Assembly: GCF_019216885.1 (NCBI RefSeq) | Contig: NZ_JAAQRC020000001.1 | Location: 5,211,501-5,275,500 of the forward strand | Length of the DNA stretch: 64,000 nucleotides | Direction: 5' to 3' | Source of the DNA: Methylobacterium sp. SyP6R | GTDB lineage: Bacteria > Pseudomonadota > Alphaproteobacteria > Rhizobiales > Beijerinckiaceae | Part shown: piece after piece, positions 27,501 through 35,533 of the stretch | Layout of the letters: the number at the start of each line of letters is the position of its first letter | Position numbering within the stretch: position 1 is the stretch's first letter | Position numbers and translations under genes: made by a program | Notes under the pieces: generated by a model | Databases searched by the model: none | Told to the model about the DNA's origin: nothing | Seen by the model: the letters and a program-made list of their open reading frames with translations, nothing else

Positions 27501-27758
27501 CCTCTCACCTCATCCTGAGGTGTTGGCGATCGGAGATCGACTGACCTCGAAAGAGGGCTCCAGGGATCGCAGCGACTTCTGGAGCCCTCCTTCGAGGCTC
27601 CTTTCATACGCTTTCCGATTGATCGCTTCGCGATGCGGAAAGCGGCTTCGCTCAGGCGCCGCGCGGGCTGATGATACGAAATCCGGAAGTGATCTTCCGG
27701 ATTTCGTATCAGTCGCGATCTTCGATCGCCAGCACCTCAGCATGAGGTCGCGGGTGGG
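27501..27758. repeat. Palindromic repeat family A, copy 3, split by a nested family B element
   Basis: Left end CTCATCCTGAGGTG and a GATCGGAGATCGACTGACC arm, then the usual GGCTCC...GGAGCCCTCCTTCGAGG. At that point family B (27604-27711) interrupts the right arm, which resumes as TCGCGATCTTCGATCGCC and CACCTCAGCATGAGG. The nesting shows that B inserted into, or recombined with, an existing A copy. Confidence 0.82.
27604..27711. repeat. Palindromic repeat family B, copy 2
   Basis: TCCGATTGATCGCTTCGCGATGCGGA-type hairpin, then GGCGCCGCGCGGGCTGATGA, then the perfect stem ATACGAAATCCGGAAG/CTTCCGGATTTCGTAT around TGAT. It is nearly identical to copy 3 near 60.6 kb. Confidence 0.82.
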
Positions 27759-28802
27759 AAGGGCCGGATTCGCACGTGGAACTGTCCCGAGACCGCTCGA
27801 CGTATTTCGGGAACTTCGCCTTTACGGCCATGATGTCGGCGAGAAGCCTTGGAGACTGCAAAACCGCCTTGCCCTCGATGTGCAGCCCCTGATCCCCAGG
27901 GCCGCCCTCCCGCGCCTGCCCTGTCCACCGAGGCGGGGTTCTGGATTGCGGGGAAACCGTGCAGGACCGGCACTCCGATCGGTCGCTTCTCCCCGCTGTC
28001 CCCGATGTACGTCCTTGCGCCGCCGCAGCTGGTCCGCGTCCGGGATGTCACGACGCTGTCGGGGTTTCGTGACCGCGACCGGTACCCTCCCGCTCCTTTT
28101 TGGCGTTCCGGATCACCCTTCCATCCCATCACCCACCGTCCGGACGTACTTCACGAACGGTTCGCCATGGCGCGAACCTCCTGTTGTCCGCCCTCGCGCA
28201 TCGCCATCCGTCCCCATCGCTGCCCTGAATCCGCTCGTACGATGCTGAGGTCCGATGAGTCGAGATCGTGATCCTCCATCCCGGAGAGTCCCACAGGAAA
28301 GCTTTCTCGAGTCGAGTCCAGCTTGACCCTCCCAGTTGGACAGATGCCGTAGCCGACTGGGTCGTTCCGGTGAGTCCCGTGGACTCCTGTGGGCGCCGTG
28401 TGGATCGCGCCTCGACTCGCGATTGCCATCAACGACTCGGGGGCCGACTCCCTGTCCGGCTTTTCCCCAGAATGCACCGCTTAGAGTGTTACAGGAATCT
28501 TTATCGATTTAGGCGCTTGGGTGGCGGCGATTCCTGAAACCCGCCCAAATGTTTAATGCAGGTGGACCGTTCCCGTTGTACCGGGGATTCGTCCCCGTTG
28601 TACCGGTCGTCCTGTCCCCGAAGTACCGTGCCGGCGTTCCCGATCGCACGGTGGCCGTTCCCGAAGTGCCGATCCGCCCCCAGGGCGTTCCCGAAGTGCC
28701 GAGTCCACCCGACTCGTTCACAGGGATTCCGGGGATTTCCCCTCGGGACCGCCGCTCTCCTGCCCCGCTCCCCTCGTACATCGGGAACGGGGTCCCTGTG
28801 GA
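27759..28802. other. Origin-like region with dispersed iterons, no protein gene
   Basis: Over 1 kb without a credible coding sequence, immediately downstream of the RPA-type initiator gene. Six direct iterons cluster at 28569-28702. Further copies occur in inverted orientation at 27799-27814, 28143-28158 and 28773-28788, and in direct orientation at 27998-28013. TGTGGATCA at 28797-28805 and TGTGGATCG at 28399-28407 resemble DnaA boxes. The stretch 28478-28560 (TTTATCGATTTAGG, AAATGTTTAATG) is locally AT-rich and could be the unwinding element. Together these suggest a vegetative replication origin. Confidence 0.65.
28569..28702 (+). repeat. Iteron cluster, six direct repeats
   Basis: 16-bp repeats start at 28569, 28591, 28614, 28636, 28657 and 28687, at intervals of 22, 23, 22, 21 and 30 bp. 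Their form is GTTCCCGAAGTACCGG with variation (for example GTCCCCGTTGTACCGG, GTTCCCGAAGTGCCGA). The near two-turn helical spacing is typical of initiator-binding iterons. Confidence 0.78.
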
Positions 28803-29888
28803 TCAGTGTGCATCGCGCACGAAGCGCTCGGCAAACCCCAGGAAGGCGCTCTCGTAGTTCTTCGGCTCGCGGGTCGCGTCGCCTTCGAGCCAGTGGTCGA
28901 ACTCGGTCTTCAGCCCGTACACGTCCCAGCCGGGATGGGCCTTGCGGCAGAGGGCGATCGTCTCGTCGGACAGGTGGCGGAAGAGCGGCAGCTCGGCCGA
29001 CGCCTTCGGCTTGCGGGTACGCTTCGGCTTCGGCGCGGCGACGATCAGCCCTTCCTCGGTGACGAGGTCGCGGCGGATCATCCGCAGATGCGGCTCGCCG
29101 CGCTCCTTGTCCTCGATCCGCAGGACGAAGCCGGGCAGTTCGTCCGCCTTGGCGATCTTGGCGATCTCGAACTTGAACCGGCGATAGGTCCCTTCCGCGC
29201 CCGACTTGTCGAACAGGGTCGGCAGGCTGATGGCGAAACCCCCTTCGCCCGCGCCCCCGGCATGCTTGCGCGCGATGCGGTAGAGCCAGCGCTCGCGCCC
29301 ACCGGTGATGCCGAAATAGGCGGGGTCGATGGCGAGCACGCCGCCATCCATCAGCACGCCCTCGTAGAACCAGTCCGACAGAGTGATCGACATGCCCCGG
29401 CTGGCATTGGTCTCCTCGTCGATCGTGTCGTCGAAGGCGTCGATCCAGCTGAACTGGCGTTCCTTGCGCTTGGCCTTCTCGGCCCGGATGTTGGTGCGCA
29501 CCGAGGTCGATTGCAGGCGAAACAGCGCGTCGCGCAACAGCTTGTATTGCCGCCCGCCGGTCTCGCGGCCGATCCCCTTCAGAAGGTCGTAGGGCATGAA
29601 GTTGAGCTTGCGCGGGATGTCGTTGCGGCCGCGCTTCTTCATCTCGCAGATCGTCGAGGCGGCCCAGATCAGGATGTCGGCGTCCCAGATCGTCGCCATG
29701 CCGTAGGCCTGGTTCGGCAGCACCCGCACCCAGACCGAGCCGTCGGGGCTGGTATAGTCGATCTCCTTTAGGCGCTTCTGCTTGGCGATCGAGAAGAACG
29801 GACGCTCCATCGTCTCCCGCTGGTCGCGGAAGTGCACGAAGGGCACCACCATATCGATCTGGTCGTTGCGCCGATGGCTCATCGTCAC
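28803..29888 (-). CDS. repA: Plasmid replication initiator protein, RPA family
   Basis: A 361-residue protein of the RPA (replication initiator protein A) family found on alphaproteobacterial plasmids. Recognisable stretches are DMVVPFVHFRDQRETMERPFFSIAKQKR (in two parts), VLPNQAYGMATIWDADILIWAAS, NFMPYDLLKGIGRETGGRQY and MSITLSDWFYEG. These make up two winged-helix-like domains that would bind iterons. A basic linker (PKPKRTRKPKAS) precedes a C-terminal helical part. A second in-frame ATG lies two codons in. The iteron cluster lies directly downstream of the gene. It is unrelated in sequence to the ParA-type RepA at 8542-9750. Confidence 0.88.
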   Translation of the reverse strand: MTMSHRRNDQIDMVVPFVHFRDQRETMERPFFSIAKQKRLKEIDYTSPDGSVWVRVLPNQAYGMATIWDADILIWAASTICEMKKRGRNDIPRKLNFMPYDLLKGIGRETGGRQYKLLRDALFRLQSTSVRTNIRAEKAKRKERQFSWIDAFDDTIDEETNASRGMSITLSDWFYEGVLMDGGVLAIDPAYFGITGGRERWLYRIARKHAGGAGEGGFAISLPTLFDKSGAEGTYRRFKFEIAKIAKADELPGFVLRIEDKERGEPHLRMIRRDLVTEEGLIVAAPKPKRTRKPKASAELPLFRHLSDETIALCRKAHPGWDVYGLKTEFDHWLEGDATREPKNYESAFLGFAERFVRDAH

Positions 29889-30182
29889 GTCCGTATCGGG
29901 CCCATGGACGGCGCCCGCCGCGCCGTGCCGCCCCCTGTCGCCCTGCCGTCCCGAATCCGTCTCATGGGTCCGAGGCTAGGCCCCGCTCTCCTTCCAAATC
30001 GTGGACACAACAGGGTTTTTCGATGCCGTCCCCGATCCTCTTCAATCGCGGTTAACGTCGAATCCGGATTACCGCTCTGGTCGTGGGCGCGCTTGTCGTC
30101 GGGCCCTGCGCCCTGGTAACCGGGTGTTAGGATTTGCCGGATGGCTCGCGGCCGCGCGGGCTGCCGCCGGAGGGAGCGCAGC

Positions 30183-30803
30183 ATGATCCAGCTCTATGCC
30201 TGGGACACGCCGAACGGCCGCAAGATCAGCGTCGCCCTGGAGGAGATGGGCCTGACCTACCGGGTCGAGCCGGTGGACATCACCAAGGGCCGGCAATTCG
30301 AGCCGGCCTTCCTGCGCTTGAGCCCGAACAACCGCATCCCGGCGATCGTCGATTCGGAGGGGCCGGACGGGGCGCCGATCTCGGTCTTCGAATCCGGCGC
30401 GATCCTGGTCTACCTCGCCGAGAAGACCGGGCTGTTCCTGCCCGCCTCCGGGCGCGGCCGGGTCCAGGTCATGGAGTGGCTGATGTGGCAGATGGGCGGT
30501 TTCGGGCCGATGCCGGGCCAGGTCCACCACTTCCTCGGCGTCGACGAAAAGGATCGCGCCTACGGGCTCGAGCGCTACCAGAAGGAAACGCGCCGGCTCT
30601 ACGGCGTGCTCGATAAACGGCTGGGGGAGGGGGAGTTCGTCGCCGGCGCCCTCTCGATCGCCGATTTCGCGATTCTCGGTTGGGCCTGGCGCCACGCCCG
30701 GCACCGCGTCGATCTCGCGGACTATCCGAACGTGCAGCGCTGGTACGAGGCGCTGATGGCGCGGCCGGCGGTGCAGCGCGGCTTTTCGGTGGCGCTCACC
30801 TGA
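30183..30803 (+). CDS. Glutathione S-transferase family protein (YfcG/YghU-like)
   Basis: A 206-residue protein with an N-terminal thioredoxin-like GST domain: LYAWDTPNGRKISVALEEMGLTY (two parts) with the TPNGxK motif of Nu-class/YfcG-type GSTs, SPNNRIPAIVD with the cis-Pro, and FESGAILVYLAEK. The C-terminal helical domain has SIADFAILGW, the GST N-capping motif. Related enzymes bind two glutathiones and act as disulfide reductases. Cytoplasmic; monocistronic by spacing. Confidence 0.9.
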   Translation: MIQLYAWDTPNGRKISVALEEMGLTYRVEPVDITKGRQFEPAFLRLSPNNRIPAIVDSEGPDGAPISVFESGAILVYLAEKTGLFLPASGRGRVQVMEWLMWQMGGFGPMPGQVHHFLGVDEKDRAYGLERYQKETRRLYGVLDKRLGEGEFVAGALSIADFAILGWAWRHARHRVDLADYPNVQRWYEALMARPAVQRGFSVALT

Positions 30804-30848
30804 TGCGCCTGATGAGAGTCTGGTCTGACGGCATCACTGGTGTTTTTC

Positions 30849-30994
30849 CATCCCACCCGTGACCTCATCTTGAGGTGTTAGTCCATCGAAGATGGACCGA
30901 CCTCGAAGGTGGGCTCCAGGGATCGCTGTGATCTCTGGAGCCCTCCTTCGAGGCTCCCTTCGGTCGCACCTCAGGATGAGGTCGCGTGTGGGAG
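30849..30994. repeat. Palindromic repeat family A, copy 4
   Basis: Ends ACCTCATCTTGAGGTG and GCACCTCAGGATGAGG, hairpin AGTCCATCGAAGATGGACC, and inverted GGCTCCAG/CTGGAGCC arms. It lies between the GST and peptidase genes. Confidence 0.88.
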
Positions 30995-31041
30995 AAAAAT
31001 GGATTGACGACGGCGAGCAGGCTCTGAGGGAACGACACGCC

Positions 31042-32277
31042 ATGGCGGACGAGACGGCCCTGCGGGCGCAACTGGTCGAGCGGTTTTTTCGCTACCTCGC
31101 GGTGGCGAGCCAGAGCGATGCCAGCGCCACCACCCTGCCGAGCACGCCGGGCCAGCGCGCCCTGGCCGAATTGCTGGCGGATGAGCTGCGCGGCTTAAGC
31201 CTGACCGACGTGGTGGTCGACGACCACGCGATCCTGACCGCCCGCAAACCCGGTACCCTTCCCGGCGCGCCGCCGATCGGCTTCGTTGCTCATCTCGACA
31301 CCGTCGATGTCGGGCTCTCGCCTAAGATCCGCCCGCAGGTGCTGCTTTTCGACGGCGCCGACCTCTGTCTCAACCGCGACCGGGACATCTGGCTGCGCGT
31401 CGCCGAGCATCCGGAGATCGTGCCCTATCGGGGCGAGGACGTGATCGTCGGCGACGGCACCAGCGTGCTCGGGGCCGACAACAAGGCGGCGATCGCGGTC
31501 CTGATGACCCTGCTGGCGACCCTGACGCCGGACGATCCGCATGGCGACATCTGGGTGGCCTTCGTGCCCGACGAGGAGATCGGGCTGCGCGGCGCCAAGG
31601 CCCTCGACCTCGCGCGCTTGCCCGTCGATTTCGCCTACACGATCGACGCCTGCGGCCTCGGCGAGGTGGTAATCGAGACCTTCAACGCGGCCGGTGCCGA
31701 GATCGTGTTCACGGGTGTGGCCGCGCATCCGATGTCGGCCAAGGGCGTGATGGTGAACCCGCTCCTGATGGCGCACGACTTCATCTCCCGGTTCGACCGG
31801 GCCGAGACGCCGGAGAACACCGAGGGGCGCGAGGGCTACATCTGGTTCAACGGCCTCCAGGCCCATTCCGGCGAGGCCCGCCTCCAGGCGATGATCCGCG
31901 ACTTCGACAAGGCGAACTTCGCCGCCCGCAAGGCGCGCCTGCACGCGGTGACCGAGGAGATCGCCGCCCTCTACCCGACCGGCCGGGTGGACTGCCGGAT
32001 CACCGACACCTACGGCAACATCCACGACAGCCTCGGCGACGATCGCCGCTCGGTCGACCTCCTGTTCGCCGCGCTCAAAGCCGAGGGGATCGCCCCGCGC
32101 CAGATCCCGATGCGCGGCGGCACCGACGGCGCGGCGCTCTCGGCCCGTGGGCTCCCGACGCCGAACTACTTCACCGGGGCGCACAATTTCCACTCGCGGT
32201 TCGAGTTCCTGCCGGTCTCGGCCTTCGCGGCGTCGTGGCGGGTGACGCGGCGGATCTGTTTGCTGGCGGCGGGGTAG
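31042..32277 (+). CDS. pepT: Peptidase T (tripeptide aminopeptidase)
   Basis: A 411-residue M20B metallopeptidase of normal length. FVAHLDTVDVG contains the first zinc ligand His and the catalytic Asp. GADNKAAIA and VPDEEIGLRGAK hold the bridging Asp and the catalytic Glu pair. DACGLGEVVIETFNAAGAEI, VAAHPMSAKG and YGNIHDSL follow, and the distal His is in FTGAHNFHSRFEFLP. It removes the N-terminal residue from tripeptides in the cytoplasm. The ATG at 31042 excludes upstream codons that run into the repeat. Confidence 0.94.
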   Translation: MADETALRAQLVERFFRYLAVASQSDASATTLPSTPGQRALAELLADELRGLSLTDVVVDDHAILTARKPGTLPGAPPIGFVAHLDTVDVGLSPKIRPQVLLFDGADLCLNRDRDIWLRVAEHPEIVPYRGEDVIVGDGTSVLGADNKAAIAVLMTLLATLTPDDPHGDIWVAFVPDEEIGLRGAKALDLARLPVDFAYTIDACGLGEVVIETFNAAGAEIVFTGVAAHPMSAKGVMVNPLLMAHDFISRFDRAETPENTEGREGYIWFNGLQAHSGEARLQAMIRDFDKANFAARKARLHAVTEEIAALYPTGRVDCRITDTYGNIHDSLGDDRRSVDLLFAALKAEGIAPRQIPMRGGTDGAALSARGLPTPNYFTGAHNFHSRFEFLPVSAFAASWRVTRRICLLAAG

Positions 32278-32278
32278 G

Positions 32279-33562
32279 TCAGCGCGCCGCCGGCGCGAAC
32301 AGCCCCAGGAACAGCGGCCGGGCGTAGAGGTCGGCCGCATTCTCCGGCGTCACGCCCGGCACCCAGGCGGGCAGCTCGGCGGCGGCGTTGACCATGCTGG
32401 AGACGAGTTGCGCCGCGATGCCGGCATCGAGCGGGCGGACCGAGCCGTCGGCCATGCCGTCGACGAGGCAGAAGCCGAAGCGCTCGGTCAGGCGGTTCAT
32501 GGTGCGCCGCGTCTCGGTGCGCAGGGCCTCCGGCAGGGCGCTGAAGGCGGTGACGCGCAGCAAGGGACCGCCGGGGCCGAGCTGGCTGCGCACCAGCGTC
32601 GCCGAGGCGGTGCAGATCCGGTCCCAGCCGCTGCCGCCCCGCGCATCCGCCGCGTCCTGCACCGCCCGGATCTGCGCGAAGCTGCGGGAGAAGCAATTGG
32701 CGACGAGGTCGTCCTTGTTGTCGTTGTGGTGGTAGAACGAGCCCTTGGTGACCTTGAGGAGCCCCGAAATCTTCTCCACCGAGGCGCCGCGATAGCCCTG
32801 CTGGTTGATGAGGATGGTGGCGGCGCGCAGGAAGGCCTCCGGCGACACCTCGCTCTCCTCCTGCGGCGCCTGTTCGGGCAGCAGGGCCGGGCGCCACTCG
32901 GAGCCTGCCGCCGCCATGCCGCGGGTGAGCAGGTCGGTCATCCGGGCGCCGGCCCGGGCATAGTCCCGCGGCTCGTAGCGGCCGATCCACAGCCGGGTCG
33001 AGTGGATCACCGAGAGCAGCAGGTGGGTGCGGGCGTTGCGGTCCCGCCGGTCGAGGCCGTCCCCGTCGAACAGGCCGCGCAGGCGGCGAAACAGCGCGTT
33101 GTAGGCGGCAAACACGCTCTCGGCCTGGGGGGCGGGCAGGGCCCGCACGTCGTTGAGCACGGCGATGTCCGGCTCCTCGCCCATCGCCATCGCGGCCCGG
33201 TGGGCGGCCGCGAGGTCGAGGAGGCGAGCGAGCCGCGCCGGCCCGTCGGGGGCGCCTTCCGCCTGCGCCACCAGCCCGTCGAGCACCCCGATCGTGTGCA
33301 GGAAGCAGGCCGCCGCCAGGTCCTCCTTGCGGCGGTAATAGTAGGTGACGCTGTTCGTCATCAGCCCGACGCTGCGGGCGACGTCGGCCAGCGTCGTGCC
33401 CTTCACCCCGGCCTCGTTGATCAGGGCGGCGGCGGCGTGGAGGATCGCGTCGCGCTTCTGGGCGTAGCGCCGGGTCTGGCGCGGCGCCGCCTCGGGGGCG
33501 GGCACGGTCTCGGGATCGAGGCTGCGGGGCATGGGGGGATTGAGCACTGTCATGGCCTCCAT
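32279..33562 (-). CDS. Tandem TetR-type transcriptional regulator (two HTH domains)
   Basis: A 427-residue protein, about twice the usual TetR length. The first HTH (about 37-84) is RDAILHAAAALINEAGVKGTTLADVARSVGLMTNSVTYYYRRKEDL (read in parts), and the second (about 242-290) is LRAATILINQQGYRGASVEKISGLLKVTKGSFYHHNDNKDDL (read in parts). Each is followed by a helical ligand-binding-like domain. The protein looks like a covalent TetR dimer. A 19-bp palindrome overlaps the start codons, suggesting autoregulation. The start is uncertain (33562 or 33553), with no good ribosome site for either. It converges on pepT and lies downstream of the epimerase gene. The ligand is unknown. Confidence 0.85.
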   Translation of the reverse strand: MEAMTVLNPPMPRSLDPETVPAPEAAPRQTRRYAQKRDAILHAAAALINEAGVKGTTLADVARSVGLMTNSVTYYYRRKEDLAAACFLHTIGVLDGLVAQAEGAPDGPARLARLLDLAAAHRAAMAMGEEPDIAVLNDVRALPAPQAESVFAAYNALFRRLRGLFDGDGLDRRDRNARTHLLLSVIHSTRLWIGRYEPRDYARAGARMTDLLTRGMAAAGSEWRPALLPEQAPQEESEVSPEAFLRAATILINQQGYRGASVEKISGLLKVTKGSFYHHNDNKDDLVANCFSRSFAQIRAVQDAADARGGSGWDRICTASATLVRSQLGPGGPLLRVTAFSALPEALRTETRRTMNRLTERFGFCLVDGMADGSVRPLDAGIAAQLVSSMVNAAAELPAWVPGVTPENAADLYARPLFLGLFAPAAR

Positions 33563-33566
33563 GACA
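33548..33566. promoter_or_regulatory. Palindromic operator at the tandem TetR gene start
   Basis: TGTCATGG-CCT-CCATGACA is a perfect 8-bp inverted repeat with a 3-base centre. It covers both possible start codons of the regulator gene, so bound protein would block transcription or translation start. Confidence 0.5.
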
Positions 33567-33589
33567 AGCCGGTGATTTCACGGGCCTCG

Positions 33590-34603
33590 TCAGGCCCCGG
33601 TGCCGTAATGCTCCCGGTACCAGGCGACGAAGGCCGGAATGCCGGAAGAGAGCGGCGTCGCCGGCACGTAGCCGACGAGGTCGCGCAGGAGCTCGGTGCT
33701 CGCTTCCGTCCGCTCGACGTCGCCGGGCGGCAGGTCGCGCAGGTGGCGCACGGCGCGCGCCCCCAGGGCCGCCTCCAGGGCATCGAGCATCACCGCCACG
33801 CTCACCGGCCGGCCGCCGCCGATATTGACCATCCGGTAGGGCGCGACCGGGCTCAACGTATCGGCCGCCGAGACGGGATTCGCGCCCGGCAGGGGAGGGG
33901 GCGCGTCGATCAGCCGGGTGATGCTCTCGACGAGGTCGTCGATATAGGTGAAGTCCCGAACCGCGCGGCCGTGGTCGTAGACCTCGATCGGCTCCCCCGC
34001 CAGGATCTTCCGGGTGAACAGGAACAAAGCCATGTCGGGCCGGCCCCACGGCCCGTAGACGGTGAAGAACCGGAACGCGGTCGTCGGGATCTTCCACAGA
34101 TGAGCGTAGGAATGCGCCATCGCCTCGCCGGCGATCTTCGAGGCGGCGTAGATGGTGAGCGGCCAGACCGCCCGGTCGGTCTCGCGGAACGGCACATCCC
34201 GGTTGCCGCCATAGGCCGAGGAGGTCGAGGCGAAGAGCAGGTGGCGCACCGGATGCGCCCGGCAGCCCTCCAGCACCTGGAAGGTCCCGACCACGTTGCC
34301 CGATACGTAGGCCTCCGGGTGCTCCAGGCTGTAGCGCACCCCGGCCTGCGCGGCGAGATGCACTACCACGTCGGGGCGCGCCTCGCCCATCAGGCGCATG
34401 AAGGCGCCGGGCTCCTCCAGCAGGAACTCGTGCGCCGAGAAGCCCGGCAGCGCGTCGAGCTGCGCCAGCCGCGCCCGCTTCAGGGCGACGTCGTAGTAGT
34501 CGGTCAGCCCGTCGACCCCCACGACCTCGTGGCCGGCCTGCAGCAGGCGCCGGGCGAGGTGGAAGCCGATGAAGCCGGCCGTGCCTGTCACGAGGAAGCG
34601 CAT
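33590..34603 (-). CDS. NAD-dependent nucleotide-sugar epimerase (UDP-glucuronate 4-epimerase-like)
   Basis: A 337-residue extended short-chain dehydrogenase. The NAD motif is FLVTGTAGFIGFHLARRLL. Next are HLAAQAGVRYSLEHP, characteristic of UDP-glucuronate epimerases of the LpsL/CapI type, and STSSAYG with the catalytic Ser. YAASK holds the catalytic Tyr and Lys, and RFFTVYGPWGRPDMALFLFT recognises the sugar. It would supply UDP-galacturonate for surface polysaccharide. It is transcribed towards the TetR gene with a 27-base gap, so the two may form an operon. Confidence 0.88.
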   Translation of the reverse strand: MRFLVTGTAGFIGFHLARRLLQAGHEVVGVDGLTDYYDVALKRARLAQLDALPGFSAHEFLLEEPGAFMRLMGEARPDVVVHLAAQAGVRYSLEHPEAYVSGNVVGTFQVLEGCRAHPVRHLLFASTSSAYGGNRDVPFRETDRAVWPLTIYAASKIAGEAMAHSYAHLWKIPTTAFRFFTVYGPWGRPDMALFLFTRKILAGEPIEVYDHGRAVRDFTYIDDLVESITRLIDAPPPLPGANPVSAADTLSPVAPYRMVNIGGGRPVSVAVMLDALEAALGARAVRHLRDLPPGDVERTEASTELLRDLVGYVPATPLSSGIPAFVAWYREHYGTGA

Positions 34604-34780
34604 GGCGGGTCCCTGGGCGCGTAAGGGCAAGAGCGCCCGCTAGGGCGCGGTTACACCGACGTGGGACCGGTTGCCAGCCCGGCGAGGCCGCGGATCGCCC
34701 GTCCCCCGTGCCGACGCGTCGCTTGACCTCATCGCATATTTTATACAATCTACGAATTACGACGCGCAGAGGACCACGCC

Positions 34781-35533
34781 GTGCCCGACACCGCACTCGA
34801 GACCAGGGGGCTGACCAAGGCGTTCGGCGGCTTCCGGGCGGTGCGGGGGCTCGACCTCAAGGTCCGGCGGCACACGATCCACGCGCTGATCGGGCCGAAC
34901 GGCGCCGGCAAGACCACGGTGTTCAACCTGCTCACCAAGGTCCACGTGCCGACGGACGGGCAGATCCTCTACGAGGGCCAGGACATCACTCGCGAGTCCT
35001 CGGCGGCGATCGCCCGGCGCGGGGTGGTACGCTCGTTCCAGATCTCGGCGATCTTCCCGAACCTCTCGGTGCGCGACAACGTCCGGGTGGCGCTCCAGCG
35101 CCGGCTCGGCACGCAGTACCGGTTCTGGCGCTCGGGCCGCTCGCTTCAGGTGCTCGACGACGAGGCGATGCGGCTCCTCGCCGAGGTCGGGCTGGCGGAA
35201 GCCGCGGAGTCCCGCGCCGCCGACCTGTCCTACGGCCGCAAGCGCACCCTCGAAATCGCCACGACGCTCGCCCTCGATCCGCCCTTCCTGCTCCTCGACG
35301 AGCCGACGCAGGGCATGGCGATCGAGGATGTCGACCGCATCAAGCGGCTGATCCGGCGCATCGCCAAGGGCCGCACGATCCTGATGGTGGAGCACAACAT
35401 GTCGGTCGTGGCCGACCTCTGCGACACCATCACGGTGCTGCAACGGGGCGAGATCCTGGCGGAGGGGCCTTACGCCGCCGTCTCGGCCGATCCGGCGGTG
35501 AAGGCGGCCTATCTCGGGGGCGGGCATGGCTGA
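34781..35533 (+). CDS. livG: Branched-chain amino acid-type ABC transporter ATP-binding protein LivG
   Basis: A 250-residue ABC ATPase. It has Walker A GPNGAGKTT, Q-loop SFQISAIFPNLSV, the signature LSYGRKR typical of LivG proteins, Walker B LLLDEPTQGM and the switch His in VEHNM. The start is a GTG at 34781 with AGAGGA seven bases upstream. It overlaps the next gene by 8 bases. The upstream gap (34604-34780) has an AT-rich promoter-like stretch around 34735-34760. The genes that follow suggest an imino acid or amino acid substrate. Confidence 0.9.
   Translation: MPDTALETRGLTKAFGGFRAVRGLDLKVRRHTIHALIGPNGAGKTTVFNLLTKVHVPTDGQILYEGQDITRESSAAIARRGVVRSFQISAIFPNLSVRDNVRVALQRRLGTQYRFWRSGRSLQVLDDEAMRLLAEVGLAEAAESRAADLSYGRKRTLEIATTLALDPPFLLLDEPTQGMAIEDVDRIKRLIRRIAKGRTILMVEHNMSVVADLCDTITVLQRGEILAEGPYAAVSADPAVKAAYLGGGHG

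Noticed and set aside
28151..28781. Short open frames in the origin-like region (for example 28151-28477 minus, 28509-28781 minus)
   Set aside because: They run through the iterons, have no ribosome site and encode repetitive peptides dictated by the repeats.
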